Assembly (NCBI GenBank): GCA_028290705.1
Contig: JAQGJH010000046.1
Coordinates: forward strand, 1-64,000
Source of the DNA: Hyphomicrobiales bacterium
GTDB lineage: Bacteria; Pseudomonadota; Alphaproteobacteria; Rhizobiales; Beijerinckiaceae
DNA length: 64,000 nt
Reading direction: 5' to 3'
Shown: in pieces, positions 30,399 through 39,528 of the stretch
Numbering within the stretch: position 1 is the first letter of the stretch
Layout of the letters: each line of letters opens with the position of its first letter
Translations under genes and position numbers: made by a program
Notes under the pieces: generated by a model
The model's input: only the letters and a program-made list of their open reading frames with translations
Databases searched by the model: none
Told to the model about the DNA's origin: nothing

Positions 30399-31007
30399 AT
30401 GTCCCAAGAACGAATCGCATTATTCATCGATGGCGCGAACCTCTACGCGACAGCAAAATCTTTAGGTTTTGACATCGATTACAAGCGGTTGCTGAAGGAA
30501 TTTCAGTCAAAGGGCCGCCTGATCCGCGCATTTTACTACACCGCGCTGATCGAAGACCAGGAATACTCGTCCATCCGCCCCCTGATCGACTGGCTCGACT
30601 ACAACGGCTATGCCGTGGTCACCAAGCCCACGAAGGAGTTCGTGGATTCGATGGGTCGCCGCAAGGTCAAGGGCAACATGGACATCGAGCTCGCGGTCGA
30701 CGCCATGGAAATGGCCGGCACGATCGACCACATGGTTCTGTTCTCGGGCGACGGCGATTTCCGCTCGCTTGTCGAGGCCGTCCAGCGTCGCGGCGTCCGC
30801 GTCTCGGTCGTCTCGACGATCACCACGCAGCCCCCGATGGTGGCCGACGAGTTGCGCCGCCAGGCTGACGAATTCGTCGATCTCATCCATCTGGTCAACA
30901 AGATCGGCCGCGACCCCGGCGAGCGCGCCGAGCGTTTGCAGCGCTTCCAGGAACGCCGTCCGGCGGCCCCGGCCGGCGCACCGGGGGACGAGGTTGTGGA
31001 CACCTGA
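30399..31007 (+). CDS. NYN-domain (LabA/DUF88) putative RNase
   Basis: 202 residues. PIN-like NYN fold with conserved acids: D11 and N14 in IALFIDGANLY, D95 in KGNMDIELAVDAM, and D118/D120 in LFSGDGDFRSLV. NYN proteins are probable metal-dependent ribonucleases; members near rpoZ and smpB are common in Rhizobiales. The C-terminal 35 residues are low-complexity (RPAAPAGAPGDEV). Confidence 0.85.
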   Translation: MSQERIALFIDGANLYATAKSLGFDIDYKRLLKEFQSKGRLIRAFYYTALIEDQEYSSIRPLIDWLDYNGYAVVTKPTKEFVDSMGRRKVKGNMDIELAVDAMEMAGTIDHMVLFSGDGDFRSLVEAVQRRGVRVSVVSTITTQPPMVADELRRQADEFVDLIHLVNKIGRDPGERAERLQRFQERRPAAPAGAPGDEVVDT

Positions 31008-31042
31008 GCGCCAACGGCGCCCGAATCGACTAGTCTGGCGGG

Positions 31043-31702
31043 ATGCCCGAACCTGTCCTGCCGAGCCCTGAGCCCGATCGTGATTGCCCGCTATGCCCCC
31101 GCCTGGTTGCCTTTCGGCACGAGGCGAGGGCCGCCCATCCCGATTGGCACAACGCCCCCGTTCCATCCTTCGGCCCTGAAGAAGCGCGCCTGCTGATCGT
31201 TGGCCTCGCCCCCGGACTGCGCGGCGCAAACTGCACCGGTCGGCCGTTCACGGGCGACTGGGCGGGCGACCTGCTTTACGAGACCCTCATCGATTTTGGC
31301 TTCGCCACGGGCGTCTACGACGAGCGGCCGGACGATGGACTGACCCTGGTCGACTGCCGCATCACCAATGCGGTGCGGTGCGTGCCGCCCCAGAACAAAC
31401 CGACGCCGGCTGAAATGACGAACTGCCGGACGTTTCTCACATCCAGCATCGCGGCCATGCCAAAGCTCGAAGCCGTGGTGGCCCTCGGCCGCATCGCGCA
31501 TGAGAGCGTGCTCCGGGCAGCGAGCCAGCGTCTCGCCGCCTTTCCATTCGCCCATGGCGCGCAGCATCGGCTGCCCGGGGGCCCGCGGCTCTACGACAGC
31601 TATCATTGCTCGCGCTACAACACGAACACCGGCGTCTTGACGACTGAAATGTTTCGTACGGTCTTCGCAACCGTTCGACAGGGCCTCGGGCAACCGGACT
31701 GA
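31043..31702 (+). CDS. Type-5 (UdgB-like) uracil-DNA glycosylase
   Basis: 219 residues. The motif GLAPGLRGANCTGRPFTGD is that of family-5 UDGs, which lack the catalytic Asp of Ung; the C-terminal motif YHCSRYNTNTG provides the conserved His. Iron-sulfur cysteines: C15 and C18 (DCPLCPRL) plus CRITNAVRC and NC. Removes uracil and deaminated bases from double-stranded DNA. Follows the NYN gene by 35 bp, probably cotranscribed. Confidence 0.88.
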   Translation: MPEPVLPSPEPDRDCPLCPRLVAFRHEARAAHPDWHNAPVPSFGPEEARLLIVGLAPGLRGANCTGRPFTGDWAGDLLYETLIDFGFATGVYDERPDDGLTLVDCRITNAVRCVPPQNKPTPAEMTNCRTFLTSSIAAMPKLEAVVALGRIAHESVLRAASQRLAAFPFAHGAQHRLPGGPRLYDSYHCSRYNTNTGVLTTEMFRTVFATVRQGLGQPD

Positions 31703-31736
31703 CGCAGGCGACGGGCCAAAGCCCGAGGCTGCCGGC

Positions 31737-32219
31737 TCAGCCCTTGTCGCGCATCAGCCGGCTCTTCTCGCGGTTCCAGTCGCGCGCCTTTTCGGTTTCG
31801 CGCTTGTCGTGCAGTTTCTTGCCGCGACCCAGCGCGATCTCGATCTTGGCCCGCCCCTTGGCGTTGAAGTAGATCTTCAGCGGCACGATCGTCATGCCCT
31901 GACGTTCGACCCCCTGGGCGAGCTTCACCACTTCCTTGGTCTTCACCAGCAGCTTTCGCGGACGACGCGGCTCGTGGTTGAACTGGTTCGCCTGCAGATA
32001 TTCCGGGATGTTGGCGTTGTAGAGATAGAGTTCGCCCTTGCGGTCGACCGAGGCGTAGCTCTCGGCGATCGTCGCCTTGCCGGCGCGAAGCGCTTTCACC
32101 TCCGTGCCGGTCAACATGATCCCGGCCTCCAGCGTATCGCCGATCTCGAAATCGTAACGCGCCCTGCGGTTGTCGGCAGCGATCTTGAACTCAGGCTTCG
32201 TCTTGGGCGCCACTGTCAA
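31737..32219 (-). CDS. smpB: SsrA-binding protein SmpB
   Basis: 160 residues. The OB-barrel core ([40 protein letters not shown]) and the basic C-terminal tail ([21 protein letters not shown]) are complete. Works with tmRNA in trans-translation; the ssrA gene is not in this window. It lies 27 bp after dapA on the same strand. Confidence 0.96.
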   Translation of the reverse strand: MTVAPKTKPEFKIAADNRRARYDFEIGDTLEAGIMLTGTEVKALRAGKATIAESYASVDRKGELYLYNANIPEYLQANQFNHEPRRPRKLLVKTKEVVKLAQGVERQGMTIVPLKIYFNAKGRAKIEIALGRGKKLHDKRETEKARDWNREKSRLMRDKG

Positions 32220-32246
32220 TCTCCGGGGCGGCGTGAGCCACCCGTG

Positions 32247-33146
32247 TCAGGCGCGGATCAGGTCCGCATGGATCATCGCGGCGCGAATGGCCGATTGCGT
32301 GGCCGGGCCGACCGGCAGCAGCGGCAACCGAACCTCGGTCGACACACGGCCCAAAAGCGACAGCCCGTACTTGGCGCCGGACACGCCCGGCTCCTTGAAC
32401 ACGGCGTCATGCAGCGGCACCAGGCTGTCCTGAACCGCCAAGGCCTCCCGATAGTTGCTCTGCAGCGTCGCTTCCTGCATCTGAGCGCAAAGCCTCGGGG
32501 CGACGTTCGACACGACCGAGATGCAGCCCTGCCCGCCCGCCGCATTGAAGGCCACGGCGGTCATGTCCTCGCCCGAGAGCTGGATGAAATCCGCTCCCAT
32601 GGCATGACGCTGCTGCGACACGCGCGCCAGATTGCCGGTCGCATCCTTCACGCCCGCGATGTTCTTCAATTCGAACAGGCGCGCCATGGTGTCCACCGAC
32701 ATGTCGACGACCGAGCGCGGCGGAATGTTGTAGATGAAGATCGGAATTCCGATCGCATCGTTCACGGCCTTGAAATGCGCATACATGCCGTCCTGGGTCG
32801 GCTTGTTGTAATAAGGCGTGACCACGAGCACCGCATCGGCCCCGGCCTTCTCGGCGTGGCGGGCCAGATCGATGGCTTCCGCCGTATTGTTCGAGCCCGC
32901 GCCGGCGATCACCGGCACGCGGCCCTTCGTCTCGGCAATGCAGATCTCCACCACCTTGCGGTGCTCGGCATGAGACAGCGTCGGGCTTTCGCCCGTCGTG
33001 CCGCAGGGCACCAGCGCTTTCGTGCCTTCCTCGATCTGCCAGGAGACCAGCGCGCGGAACGCCTCCTCGTCCACCGCGCCGTCCCGGAACGGCGTCACGA
33101 GTGCGGTCATCGAACCCTGGAATTGGGTAGCCTGCGGCATGGTCAT
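32247..33146 (-). CDS. dapA: 4-hydroxy-tetrahydrodipicolinate synthase
   Basis: 299 residues from the ATG at 33146, which has CGGGGA seven bases upstream; a second ATG two codons later is possible. Catalytic K167 (GVKDATG), Y139 (FIYNIPPR) and the T50-T51 dyad (PCGTTGES) are present. Condenses pyruvate with aspartate semialdehyde in lysine/diaminopimelate synthesis. Divergent from slt and followed by smpB. Confidence 0.95.
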   Translation of the reverse strand: MTMPQATQFQGSMTALVTPFRDGAVDEEAFRALVSWQIEEGTKALVPCGTTGESPTLSHAEHRKVVEICIAETKGRVPVIAGAGSNNTAEAIDLARHAEKAGADAVLVVTPYYNKPTQDGMYAHFKAVNDAIGIPIFIYNIPPRSVVDMSVDTMARLFELKNIAGVKDATGNLARVSQQRHAMGADFIQLSGEDMTAVAFNAAGGQGCISVVSNVAPRLCAQMQEATLQSNYREALAVQDSLVPLHDAVFKEPGVSGAKYGLSLLGRVSTEVRLPLLPVGPATQSAIRAAMIHADLIRA

Positions 33147-33418
33147 GAAGTCCCCGAATGGAAAACCGCCAAATCGACGCCGCAATTCACGGGCCTTCTG
33201 TCAGTCAGCCTCGTAGATAGCCTCTGGGGGCTGGCGAGAAAAGAGCCTCGCACGGTCTGATCGGCGAAAGCCGCAGATCCCGACGCGCCGCTGCGGAAAT
33301 GCGCGCCGCGGAGCCACCAAAGCCACGGGCGGGCGCCCGACGCCCCCTTTACCATTCGGTAACGATGGCGGCGCAGGGTTTCTGCGAGGCCCGCCGCTCC
33401 AGCAGAACAAGGAACTGG

Positions 33419-35698
33419 ATGACATTGCCCAACAATGCCCTCCGCACCGTCGCAGGCCTCGGCGCGCTGGGGCTTCTGGCATTTTTCTTCGTTCCCACCG
33501 AGCGCCCGACGGCGCCGGACGCCGCCTCGAACGCCACTCCGGCCGATCCCTCGAGTGCCGCCCAGCCTGCGCCCCCGCCCGCCCGGACCGAGGTGGCCGC
33601 AGTCCCCAAGCCGGTGCTCGACCTGTCCAAGCCTGAGCCGAAGGCAGCACGCGCGCCAGACAATCCCCTGGCGGCCATCGCCGAAGTCACCCATCCGCCG
33701 CAGGGCGGCACGCCTCCCCGTGAACGCGGCGACGTCGTGGCCTATGCGCCGGATGTCCCGGCAGCGCCAGGCGGCAACCCGGTGCTGCGCGATGCGCCGC
33801 CCGTCAACCTCGAGATCGACGGTCTGCGCGAGGCCATCGCGGCCTATCGCAGCAATGACGCTGCCAAGGGCGACGCCGAAGCCAGCCGCATCAAGGAGCC
33901 GCTGGCCCGCACGGCCGCCGAATGGGTGGCGATCCAGACGCTCGGCAAGGACGCTGGCTTCCAGCGGGTTTCGGCCTTCATGAAAGACCAGCCCGACTGG
34001 CCGGCCCGCGCTTCGCTGGAGCGACGGCTGGAACTGATGCTCTACGCCGACAAGGCCCGCCCAGCCCTCACGCGCGCCTGGTTCGCCGATCGCGAGCCCC
34101 AGACCCTCTCGGGCAAAATTGCGCTCGCCCGCGCCCGGATTGCCGCGGGCGAGATTCGGCCGGCCAAGAAGCTCGTCGTCGACGTCTGGCGCAACGACGA
34201 CATGACCACCTGGCTCGAAGGCCAGATCTTGCGCGAGTTCGGCGAGATCCTCACCAGGGACGACCACAGGTTCCGCGCCGCCCGCCTCGCGCATGACCGC
34301 AAGAGCGCTGCGGCGCTCCGAGCCGCGGCGCTGGTCGACGATGGAATGACCGCGTTGGTGAGAGCCCGGATGGCCGTCGACCGTGAGGCCGCGTCCGACA
34401 AGCTCATGAAGGCGGTTCCGGCCGCGCTGCAGAAGGATCCGCTCTATCTTCTGGCCGATCTCCAGCTTCTGCGTCGCGCCAACAAGCTCGACGAAGCCGT
34501 AAAGGCGATGGCGGAGGCCCCGCGAGATCCAGCGCTGCTGGTCGACGCAGACTCGTGGTGGACGGAACGCCGGCTGCTGGCCCGCAAGCTGCTCGACGCC
34601 AAGCGCCACGACGACGCTTATGCGGTGGCGTCCGGCCATTCCGCCAAAGAGGGCGAGGCCGCCATCGAGGCCGAATTCCATGCCGGCTGGATCGCGTTGC
34701 GCTTCATCAAGGATGCGGAGCGCGCCCTGCCGCACTTCCGCAAGGCCGCGCAATTCGCCCAGACGCCGATCTCGCGCGCCCGCACCGCCTACTGGGTGGC
34801 GCGCGCGGAAGAAGCGCGCGGCGACAAGGACGCGGCTGAGAAAGCCTATCGCGTCGCGGCCGAACACCCGATCGCCTATTACGGCCAGCTGGCCGCGGCG
34901 CACCTGCGGGCGAGCCCCGCTGAATTGCGGCGACCCGCGAAGATCGCCCGAGGCGACGAACGCACGGCCGCGATCCGCGTCGTCGAACTTTTGCAGGCGC
35001 TCGACCAGAAGGATCTCGCCCAGACGCTCGCGGTGGAGACGACGCGCGCGCTCGACGACGAGGCCCAGATGGCGGCTCTCGCCGACGTGGTGGCGCGCAG
35101 TGGCGATGCGCGCGCCACGCTGGTCATCGGCAAGCTGGCGACCCAGCGCGGCCATACGGTCGACGAGACGGCATTTCCGACGTTCGGCATTCCGGCATTC
35201 GAGCCCTTCGGCGGCTCCGCGGCCCTGCCGGTGGTCTATTCCATTGCGCGGCAGGAAAGCGCCTTCGCCCCCAAGGTGGTCTCGCACGCAGGCGCCAAAG
35301 GCCTGATGCAGATGATCGATTCGACGGCGCGCATGACCGCCAAACAGATGGGCGTCGAATTCGACAAAAGCCGCCTGACCGAGGATCCCGCCTTCAACGC
35401 GCAGCTCGGCGCGGCGCATCTCGGCCATCTTCTGGCGCAATATCGCGGCTCCTACATCCTGACCTTCGTGGCCTACAATGCCGGCCCGCGACGCGTGAAG
35501 GAGTGGATCGAAGCCTATGGCGACCCGCGCGATCCGGACGTCGATCCGATCGACTGGGTCGAGCGCATTCCCTTCACCGAGACACGCAATTACGTCCAGC
35601 GCGTGATCGAGAACCTGGAAATGTACAAGATCCGCTTCGGCGAAACGAAGGCCTTCGCGATCGAGGCGGATCTGCGCGGCGCACGCGAACGGCTCTGA
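33419..35698 (+). CDS. slt: Soluble lytic murein transglycosylase
   Basis: 759 residues from the ATG at 33419, with AAGGA five bases before; a 40-residue upstream extension lacks support. N-terminal membrane or signal segment (ALRTVAGLGALGLLAFFF), a Pro/Ala-rich linker, a long alpha-helical superhelix of TPR-like repeats (about 170-580), then the catalytic domain: glutamate in IARQESAF (near 613), GLMQMIDSTA and FVAYNAGPRR. Cleaves peptidoglycan glycan strands to 1,6-anhydro ends in the periplasm. Slt next to dapA-smpB is a conserved Rhizobiales arrangement. Confidence 0.92.
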   Translation: MTLPNNALRTVAGLGALGLLAFFFVPTERPTAPDAASNATPADPSSAAQPAPPPARTEVAAVPKPVLDLSKPEPKAARAPDNPLAAIAEVTHPPQGGTPPRERGDVVAYAPDVPAAPGGNPVLRDAPPVNLEIDGLREAIAAYRSNDAAKGDAEASRIKEPLARTAAEWVAIQTLGKDAGFQRVSAFMKDQPDWPARASLERRLELMLYADKARPALTRAWFADREPQTLSGKIALARARIAAGEIRPAKKLVVDVWRNDDMTTWLEGQILREFGEILTRDDHRFRAARLAHDRKSAAALRAAALVDDGMTALVRARMAVDREAASDKLMKAVPAALQKDPLYLLADLQLLRRANKLDEAVKAMAEAPRDPALLVDADSWWTERRLLARKLLDAKRHDDAYAVASGHSAKEGEAAIEAEFHAGWIALRFIKDAERALPHFRKAAQFAQTPISRARTAYWVARAEEARGDKDAAEKAYRVAAEHPIAYYGQLAAAHLRASPAELRRPAKIARGDERTAAIRVVELLQALDQKDLAQTLAVETTRALDDEAQMAALADVVARSGDARATLVIGKLATQRGHTVDETAFPTFGIPAFEPFGGSAALPVVYSIARQESAFAPKVVSHAGAKGLMQMIDSTARMTAKQMGVEFDKSRLTEDPAFNAQLGAAHLGHLLAQYRGSYILTFVAYNAGPRRVKEWIEAYGDPRDPDVDPIDWVERIPFTETRNYVQRVIENLEMYKIRFGETKAFAIEADLRGARERL

Positions 35699-35749
35699 GT
35701 TTTTCGTCGGCATGGACGCGCGGCGTCGCCTCACGCTAGAGTCGCGCGC

Positions 35750-36652
35750 ATGAACAGCGCCACGACACCCGCCTACCAATCACGCTTCTATTCCGCCGCC
35801 GATGGATTGAAGCTTCATCTGCGCGACTTCGGCCCGCGCACCGGCGCACTGACGCCGGTGGTCTGCCTGCCCGGTCTCGCGCGCACGGCTGCGGACTTCG
35901 ACCTGCTCGCCACCGCGATCGCGAGCGGTCGCGGTGGTGGTCCGCGCCGCGTCGTCTCCATCGACTATCGCGGCCGCGGCTTGTCGGACCGGGATCCGAA
36001 CTGGAAGAATTACGACATCTTCGTCGAAAGCGCCGACATCCTCACCATGCTGGCCGCCACCGGCATCGAGAAAGCGATTTTCGTCGGAACGTCGCGCGGC
36101 GGGTTGCACACGATGGTTCTCGGCGCGACCCGGCCGGCCATGCTGCGCGCCGTCGTGATGAACGACATCGGCCCCATCATCGAGACGCAGGGCATCGCGC
36201 GGATCCGTGGCTATGTCGGCAAACTGCCCACGCCGAATTCCTGGCAAGACGCCATCGATCTCTTCAAGAAGATCGCGGGCGCGCAATTCACCGGGCTGAA
36301 GGACGAGGATTGGGAAGCCTATGCGCGCCTGACCTTCGAAGAGAAGGACGGCAAGTTCAGCACGCGTTACGACCCCATGCTGATGCGCTCTCTCGACGCC
36401 TTCGACCTCGAGGCTCCGCTGCCGAAACTCTGGCCGCAGTTCGATGGGCTGAAGCACCTTCCGCTGCTGGTCATTCGCGGCGAAAACTCGGATCTGCTGT
36501 CTCAGGCGACGCTCGACGAAATGCTCGTGCGCCATCCCGGGGCCGAGAGCCTGGTGGTGCCTGGCCAAGGACATGCGCCGCTGCTGCTGGACGAGCCCAG
36601 CATCGCGCGCATTTGCCGGTTCATCGCGGCTGTCGACGAAGACCGGCGCTGA
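35750..36652 (+). CDS. Alpha/beta hydrolase
   Basis: 300 residues. Nucleophile elbow GTSRGG with S115, oxyanion region CLPGLARTAADF, and catalytic histidine in VPGQGHAPLL near residue 280. Cytosolic, no signal. Substrate unknown; the family includes esterases and C-C hydrolases. It follows slt by 51 bp and may share its transcript. Confidence 0.82.
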   Translation: MNSATTPAYQSRFYSAADGLKLHLRDFGPRTGALTPVVCLPGLARTAADFDLLATAIASGRGGGPRRVVSIDYRGRGLSDRDPNWKNYDIFVESADILTMLAATGIEKAIFVGTSRGGLHTMVLGATRPAMLRAVVMNDIGPIIETQGIARIRGYVGKLPTPNSWQDAIDLFKKIAGAQFTGLKDEDWEAYARLTFEEKDGKFSTRYDPMLMRSLDAFDLEAPLPKLWPQFDGLKHLPLLVIRGENSDLLSQATLDEMLVRHPGAESLVVPGQGHAPLLLDEPSIARICRFIAAVDEDRR

Positions 36653-36653
36653 G

Positions 36654-37238
36654 TCAGGCCACCTCGCGGACGATCTTCGAGGGCGTCTGCTCCGGCGCCA
36701 TCCGTTCAAAGGCTTCCGCCATCCAGCGGCGGCTGATGCCGTCGCCGAGATCCGCAAATTCCGCGTCGATCCAGCGTGCCTGGCCTTCGCTCCATCGCAC
36801 GATCTGGTCGAGACGGCTGATACCGAGCAACCGCAAACGATTGCGCGTCGCGTCATCCATCGTCTCGAGGCCCGAGAGTTCGTCGCCTCCCTGCTCTTGG
36901 ATAGATCCCTGCTGTTTCGAAAAGTCCGCGACAGGCGAGCGTTCCACGAAAGCGAAACGCCGTCCGGCCACCTGAGAAACGGCAAATCCCAGATAGCACC
37001 CGACGATATACGAGCCACTCACCATCAAGCCGAGTTCGAGCCACAGCGCCGGACGGCCGCCCACGATGGAAAATGTCGAGGCCATCGCAGCCAGAACCAT
37101 CAGGACCGGATAGGTGCGATGACGCATGGCCTGCAACGGGTGAAACGCCAATGGCGCGTTGATCCAGACGGCGCGGATCACGCCAATGGCGAGAGCCAGA
37201 GCCGCAAACACCCAATAGAACGACAGAACCTGAATCAT
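36654..37238 (-). CDS. Small membrane protein paired with OmpA-like gene
   Basis: 194 residues. Three hydrophobic helices in the first 95 residues (IQVLSFYWVFAALALAIGVI; YPVLMVLAAMASTF; LWLELGLMVSGSYIVGCYLG), then a soluble C-terminal part (ATRNRLRLLGISRLDQIVRW, FADLGDGISRRWMAEAF) whose G-I-S-R-L-D-Q-I resembles a helix-hairpin-helix-like segment seen in some envelope proteins. Not recognised as a named family. Its start overlaps the stop of the upstream OmpA-type gene by 4 bp, so the two proteins are probably made together and act together. Confidence 0.6.
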   Translation of the reverse strand: MIQVLSFYWVFAALALAIGVIRAVWINAPLAFHPLQAMRHRTYPVLMVLAAMASTFSIVGGRPALWLELGLMVSGSYIVGCYLGFAVSQVAGRRFAFVERSPVADFSKQQGSIQEQGGDELSGLETMDDATRNRLRLLGISRLDQIVRWSEGQARWIDAEFADLGDGISRRWMAEAFERMAPEQTPSKIVREVA

Positions 37239-39007
37239 GGGCGGGGGCTCACATGGATGTCGATACGGCGATTGAGTGCACGTCCCGCCTCCGTCTCGTT
37301 GGACGCCAGCGGCCGGGTGGCCCCGAACCCCTCGGCGCTCATCTGCGCCATCAGCACGCCCTGGCTGCGAAAATGCTCCAGGACGGCCTCGGCGCGGCGG
37401 CGGGAGAGTTCGAGATTGGCATCCGCAGCCCCGGACTCGTCCGTATGTCCGCCGATCCGCACTTCAGCGTCGCGGCATCTCAGCAAGGCGGCCACGAGAC
37501 CATCCAGAAGCGACAGCGAATCCCCGTCGAGCTCGGCCTTGCCGCTGGAAAAGAGCAGCGGCCCGTGGCGAAGTCTGGCTTGCACCTCCGACTCGCACTC
37601 TGGCTGATTGAGCGGCAAGAGAGCGTCGGGCGTCGAAACGGTCGCGTCGAACCGGAATCCGTCCGGCAGGCTGGACTGGAGATCTCGAACCACCGCCGAA
37701 GCGGCCTTGGCATGCTGAGCCTCGCCACGCAGGGACGCGACCTGATCCTCGATGACGGCTCGTCCCTCCGAAAGCCGCGCAAGTCCTGCGAGCAGCCTTC
37801 CCATCGCCTCGTTGAACCCGGCTGGCGCCCCCTTTCCCGGGCGCGTCTCGTCGAGCACGTCCAGATGCGGAGCGAGACGCTTCAATCGTGCGACCAAGAC
37901 CTCGCGCTGGCCGGACTCCGGCACGAAGCCACTCAACCGAAATGCCGAAGCGCTTTTGTCGGCTTGAAACCGATACGGCCGCACCTCTGTTTCGGTGGCG
38001 GAAAACGAGCCGAGACGCCAGGGCGAAGGCACGTGCGTCTCTGCCGCCATCCTCGCCTCGTTTACGGCCGCACCAGCAGGCAAGACGCCCGTGACCGAAA
38101 AGATGCCGCGGCGCATGTCGACTTCACCGTCCACGAAGGCTTCAAGCACCTCGAGGGCCGCTCGGATCAGTTGCACACCTTCGCGTGCCGCGGAGGACCG
38201 CGAGGAGCGAAGCCGATCCTCCACCTGCCCCGTGAATTTCGCCCGCGCGGCCGCCACGAGGCCGACCCTTTCGCCGTCGGCCGCAAGCCAGCCGCTCATC
38301 TCGAGTCGCCCGCCGACGCGCTTCACGTTCCAGGCCGGCCCGCCCGGTTCAGGCGGCTCGATGGCGATATTGGCCGGCGCGATCCCGGTTGGCGCCATCT
38401 TCATGGCTGCGACGACATCCTCGTAGGCAGAGGCCTCGTCGGCCCGCCCCGAGAGCGAATAGACCATGTTCATCAGCATGTGGCGGCCGCCGTCCAGCCG
38501 CGCCGCCTGGGCGATGCCATAAAGCGCCGCGGCCCGGAAGGTCGGCTGAGCGCCGGCCGCGTAGACCATTTCGTCCACCACCTGCCCGTCGCAGGCGGCG
38601 CGCGCCGCCTGCACCAACTCAGCCCGGATGGCCGGATCGGGAACATGGCCCGAGAGGATCATTCCGGCGCCACTCGAAACGGCCGAGAACGTCAGCGCCC
38701 CCGCGGGTGGAGCCAGGGGCTGAAGCTTCGAAATCACGATGGCGACGCCCCGGACGTGCGACAGATCGTTGATCAGCCGGTCCCCTGCACTCTGCGTGAA
38801 CTGGATTCCCGAAAGATGGATGTCGCGCCCCGCGACCGTCACGGCCGCCCCGTCAACGGCGTCCGAGGCCGTGGCCAGGATGGCTTGCGCGTCTTGCGCA
38901 ATGGTCCGCTCGAAACTCTCGACCCAGAAGACACAGGCGAGCAACCACAGACCGCCGAGGACGGCCGGCGCAGGATTCCACGACATGGTGCGTTTGGTCA
39001 GCGGCAT
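37235..39007 (-). CDS. OmpA-family envelope protein with BON-like repeats
   Basis: 590 residues from the ATG at 39007. One N-terminal membrane helix (APAVLGGLWLLACVFW), then repeated segments of the type VTVAGRDIHLSGI...GVAIV and FRLSGFVPESGQREVLVARL that look like BON domains, and a C-terminal OmpA/MotB-like domain (LFSSGKAELDGDSLSLLDG, IGGHTDESGAADANLELSRRRA) that should bind peptidoglycan. This resembles the BON plus OmpA plan of mycobacterial ArfA. It would be anchored in the inner membrane and span the periplasm. Coupled to the small membrane protein downstream. Confidence 0.75.
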   Translation of the reverse strand: MPLTKRTMSWNPAPAVLGGLWLLACVFWVESFERTIAQDAQAILATASDAVDGAAVTVAGRDIHLSGIQFTQSAGDRLINDLSHVRGVAIVISKLQPLAPPAGALTFSAVSSGAGMILSGHVPDPAIRAELVQAARAACDGQVVDEMVYAAGAQPTFRAAALYGIAQAARLDGGRHMLMNMVYSLSGRADEASAYEDVVAAMKMAPTGIAPANIAIEPPEPGGPAWNVKRVGGRLEMSGWLAADGERVGLVAAARAKFTGQVEDRLRSSRSSAAREGVQLIRAALEVLEAFVDGEVDMRRGIFSVTGVLPAGAAVNEARMAAETHVPSPWRLGSFSATETEVRPYRFQADKSASAFRLSGFVPESGQREVLVARLKRLAPHLDVLDETRPGKGAPAGFNEAMGRLLAGLARLSEGRAVIEDQVASLRGEAQHAKAASAVVRDLQSSLPDGFRFDATVSTPDALLPLNQPECESEVQARLRHGPLLFSSGKAELDGDSLSLLDGLVAALLRCRDAEVRIGGHTDESGAADANLELSRRRAEAVLEHFRSQGVLMAQMSAEGFGATRPLASNETEAGRALNRRIDIHVSPRP

Positions 39008-39172
39008 GAAAAGACTTGTGGCGTAACCGAATGGAAGAAATCGACCGACGCGAAAATGTGCGACTGCCTGAACAGAATCAGCAGACCATAGCAAAGCGAT
39101 CTGCTGCGTCCAAGCTGTCCATGCGGCACGCCGGCCCGGACGCGGGACCAGACGCCCCTGCCCGGTCGCCTC

Positions 39173-39235
39173 GCCAAGACACTCTGGCCAAGGCAATCTC
39201 TTGCCAAGACTCCCTTGCCAAGACTCGCCTGCTCG
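39173..39235. repeat. Short imperfect tandem repeats
   Basis: Four imperfect 14-16-bp units sharing GCCAAGACTC / GCCAAGGCA between the OmpA-type gene and tRNA-Ser. They lie in non-coding DNA under the start chosen for the OmpA gene. No function can be assigned. Confidence 0.55.
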
Positions 39236-39270
39236 GGCATATCAACGCCGTCCGGCCGTCAGGCCGACAC

Positions 39271-39360
39271 GGAGACGTGGCCGAGAGGCTGAAGGCGACG
39301 GTTTGCTAAATCGTTATAGGGGAAACCCTATCGTGGGTTCGAATCCCACCGTCTCCGCCA
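39271..39360 (+). tRNA. tRNA-Ser (GCU)
   Basis: 90 nt including an encoded CCA. The acceptor stem GGAGACG pairs with CGTCTCC; the anticodon GCT is at 39305-39307 in a TTTGCTAAA loop; a long variable arm (TATAGGGGAAACCCTA) and the T-loop GGTTCGAATCC are present, all diagnostic of class-II tRNA-Ser. Its 3' end borders an AT-richer patch of foreign appearance. Confidence 0.96.
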
Positions 39361-39528
39361 GTCACCGATAGATTCCTTGAAAAAACGGCCATTTGTGACG
39401 AGCGCATGGAAAACCTCGTGAAAGATTTGCTGACTTTGTTCCCGGCATGAACAAGCTGGGCTAGATTTCTTCACCAGAAATGCCGCCGCATTTTTTGGTC
39501 GGTTTGACACGAAAAAAGGCCACGCCCG

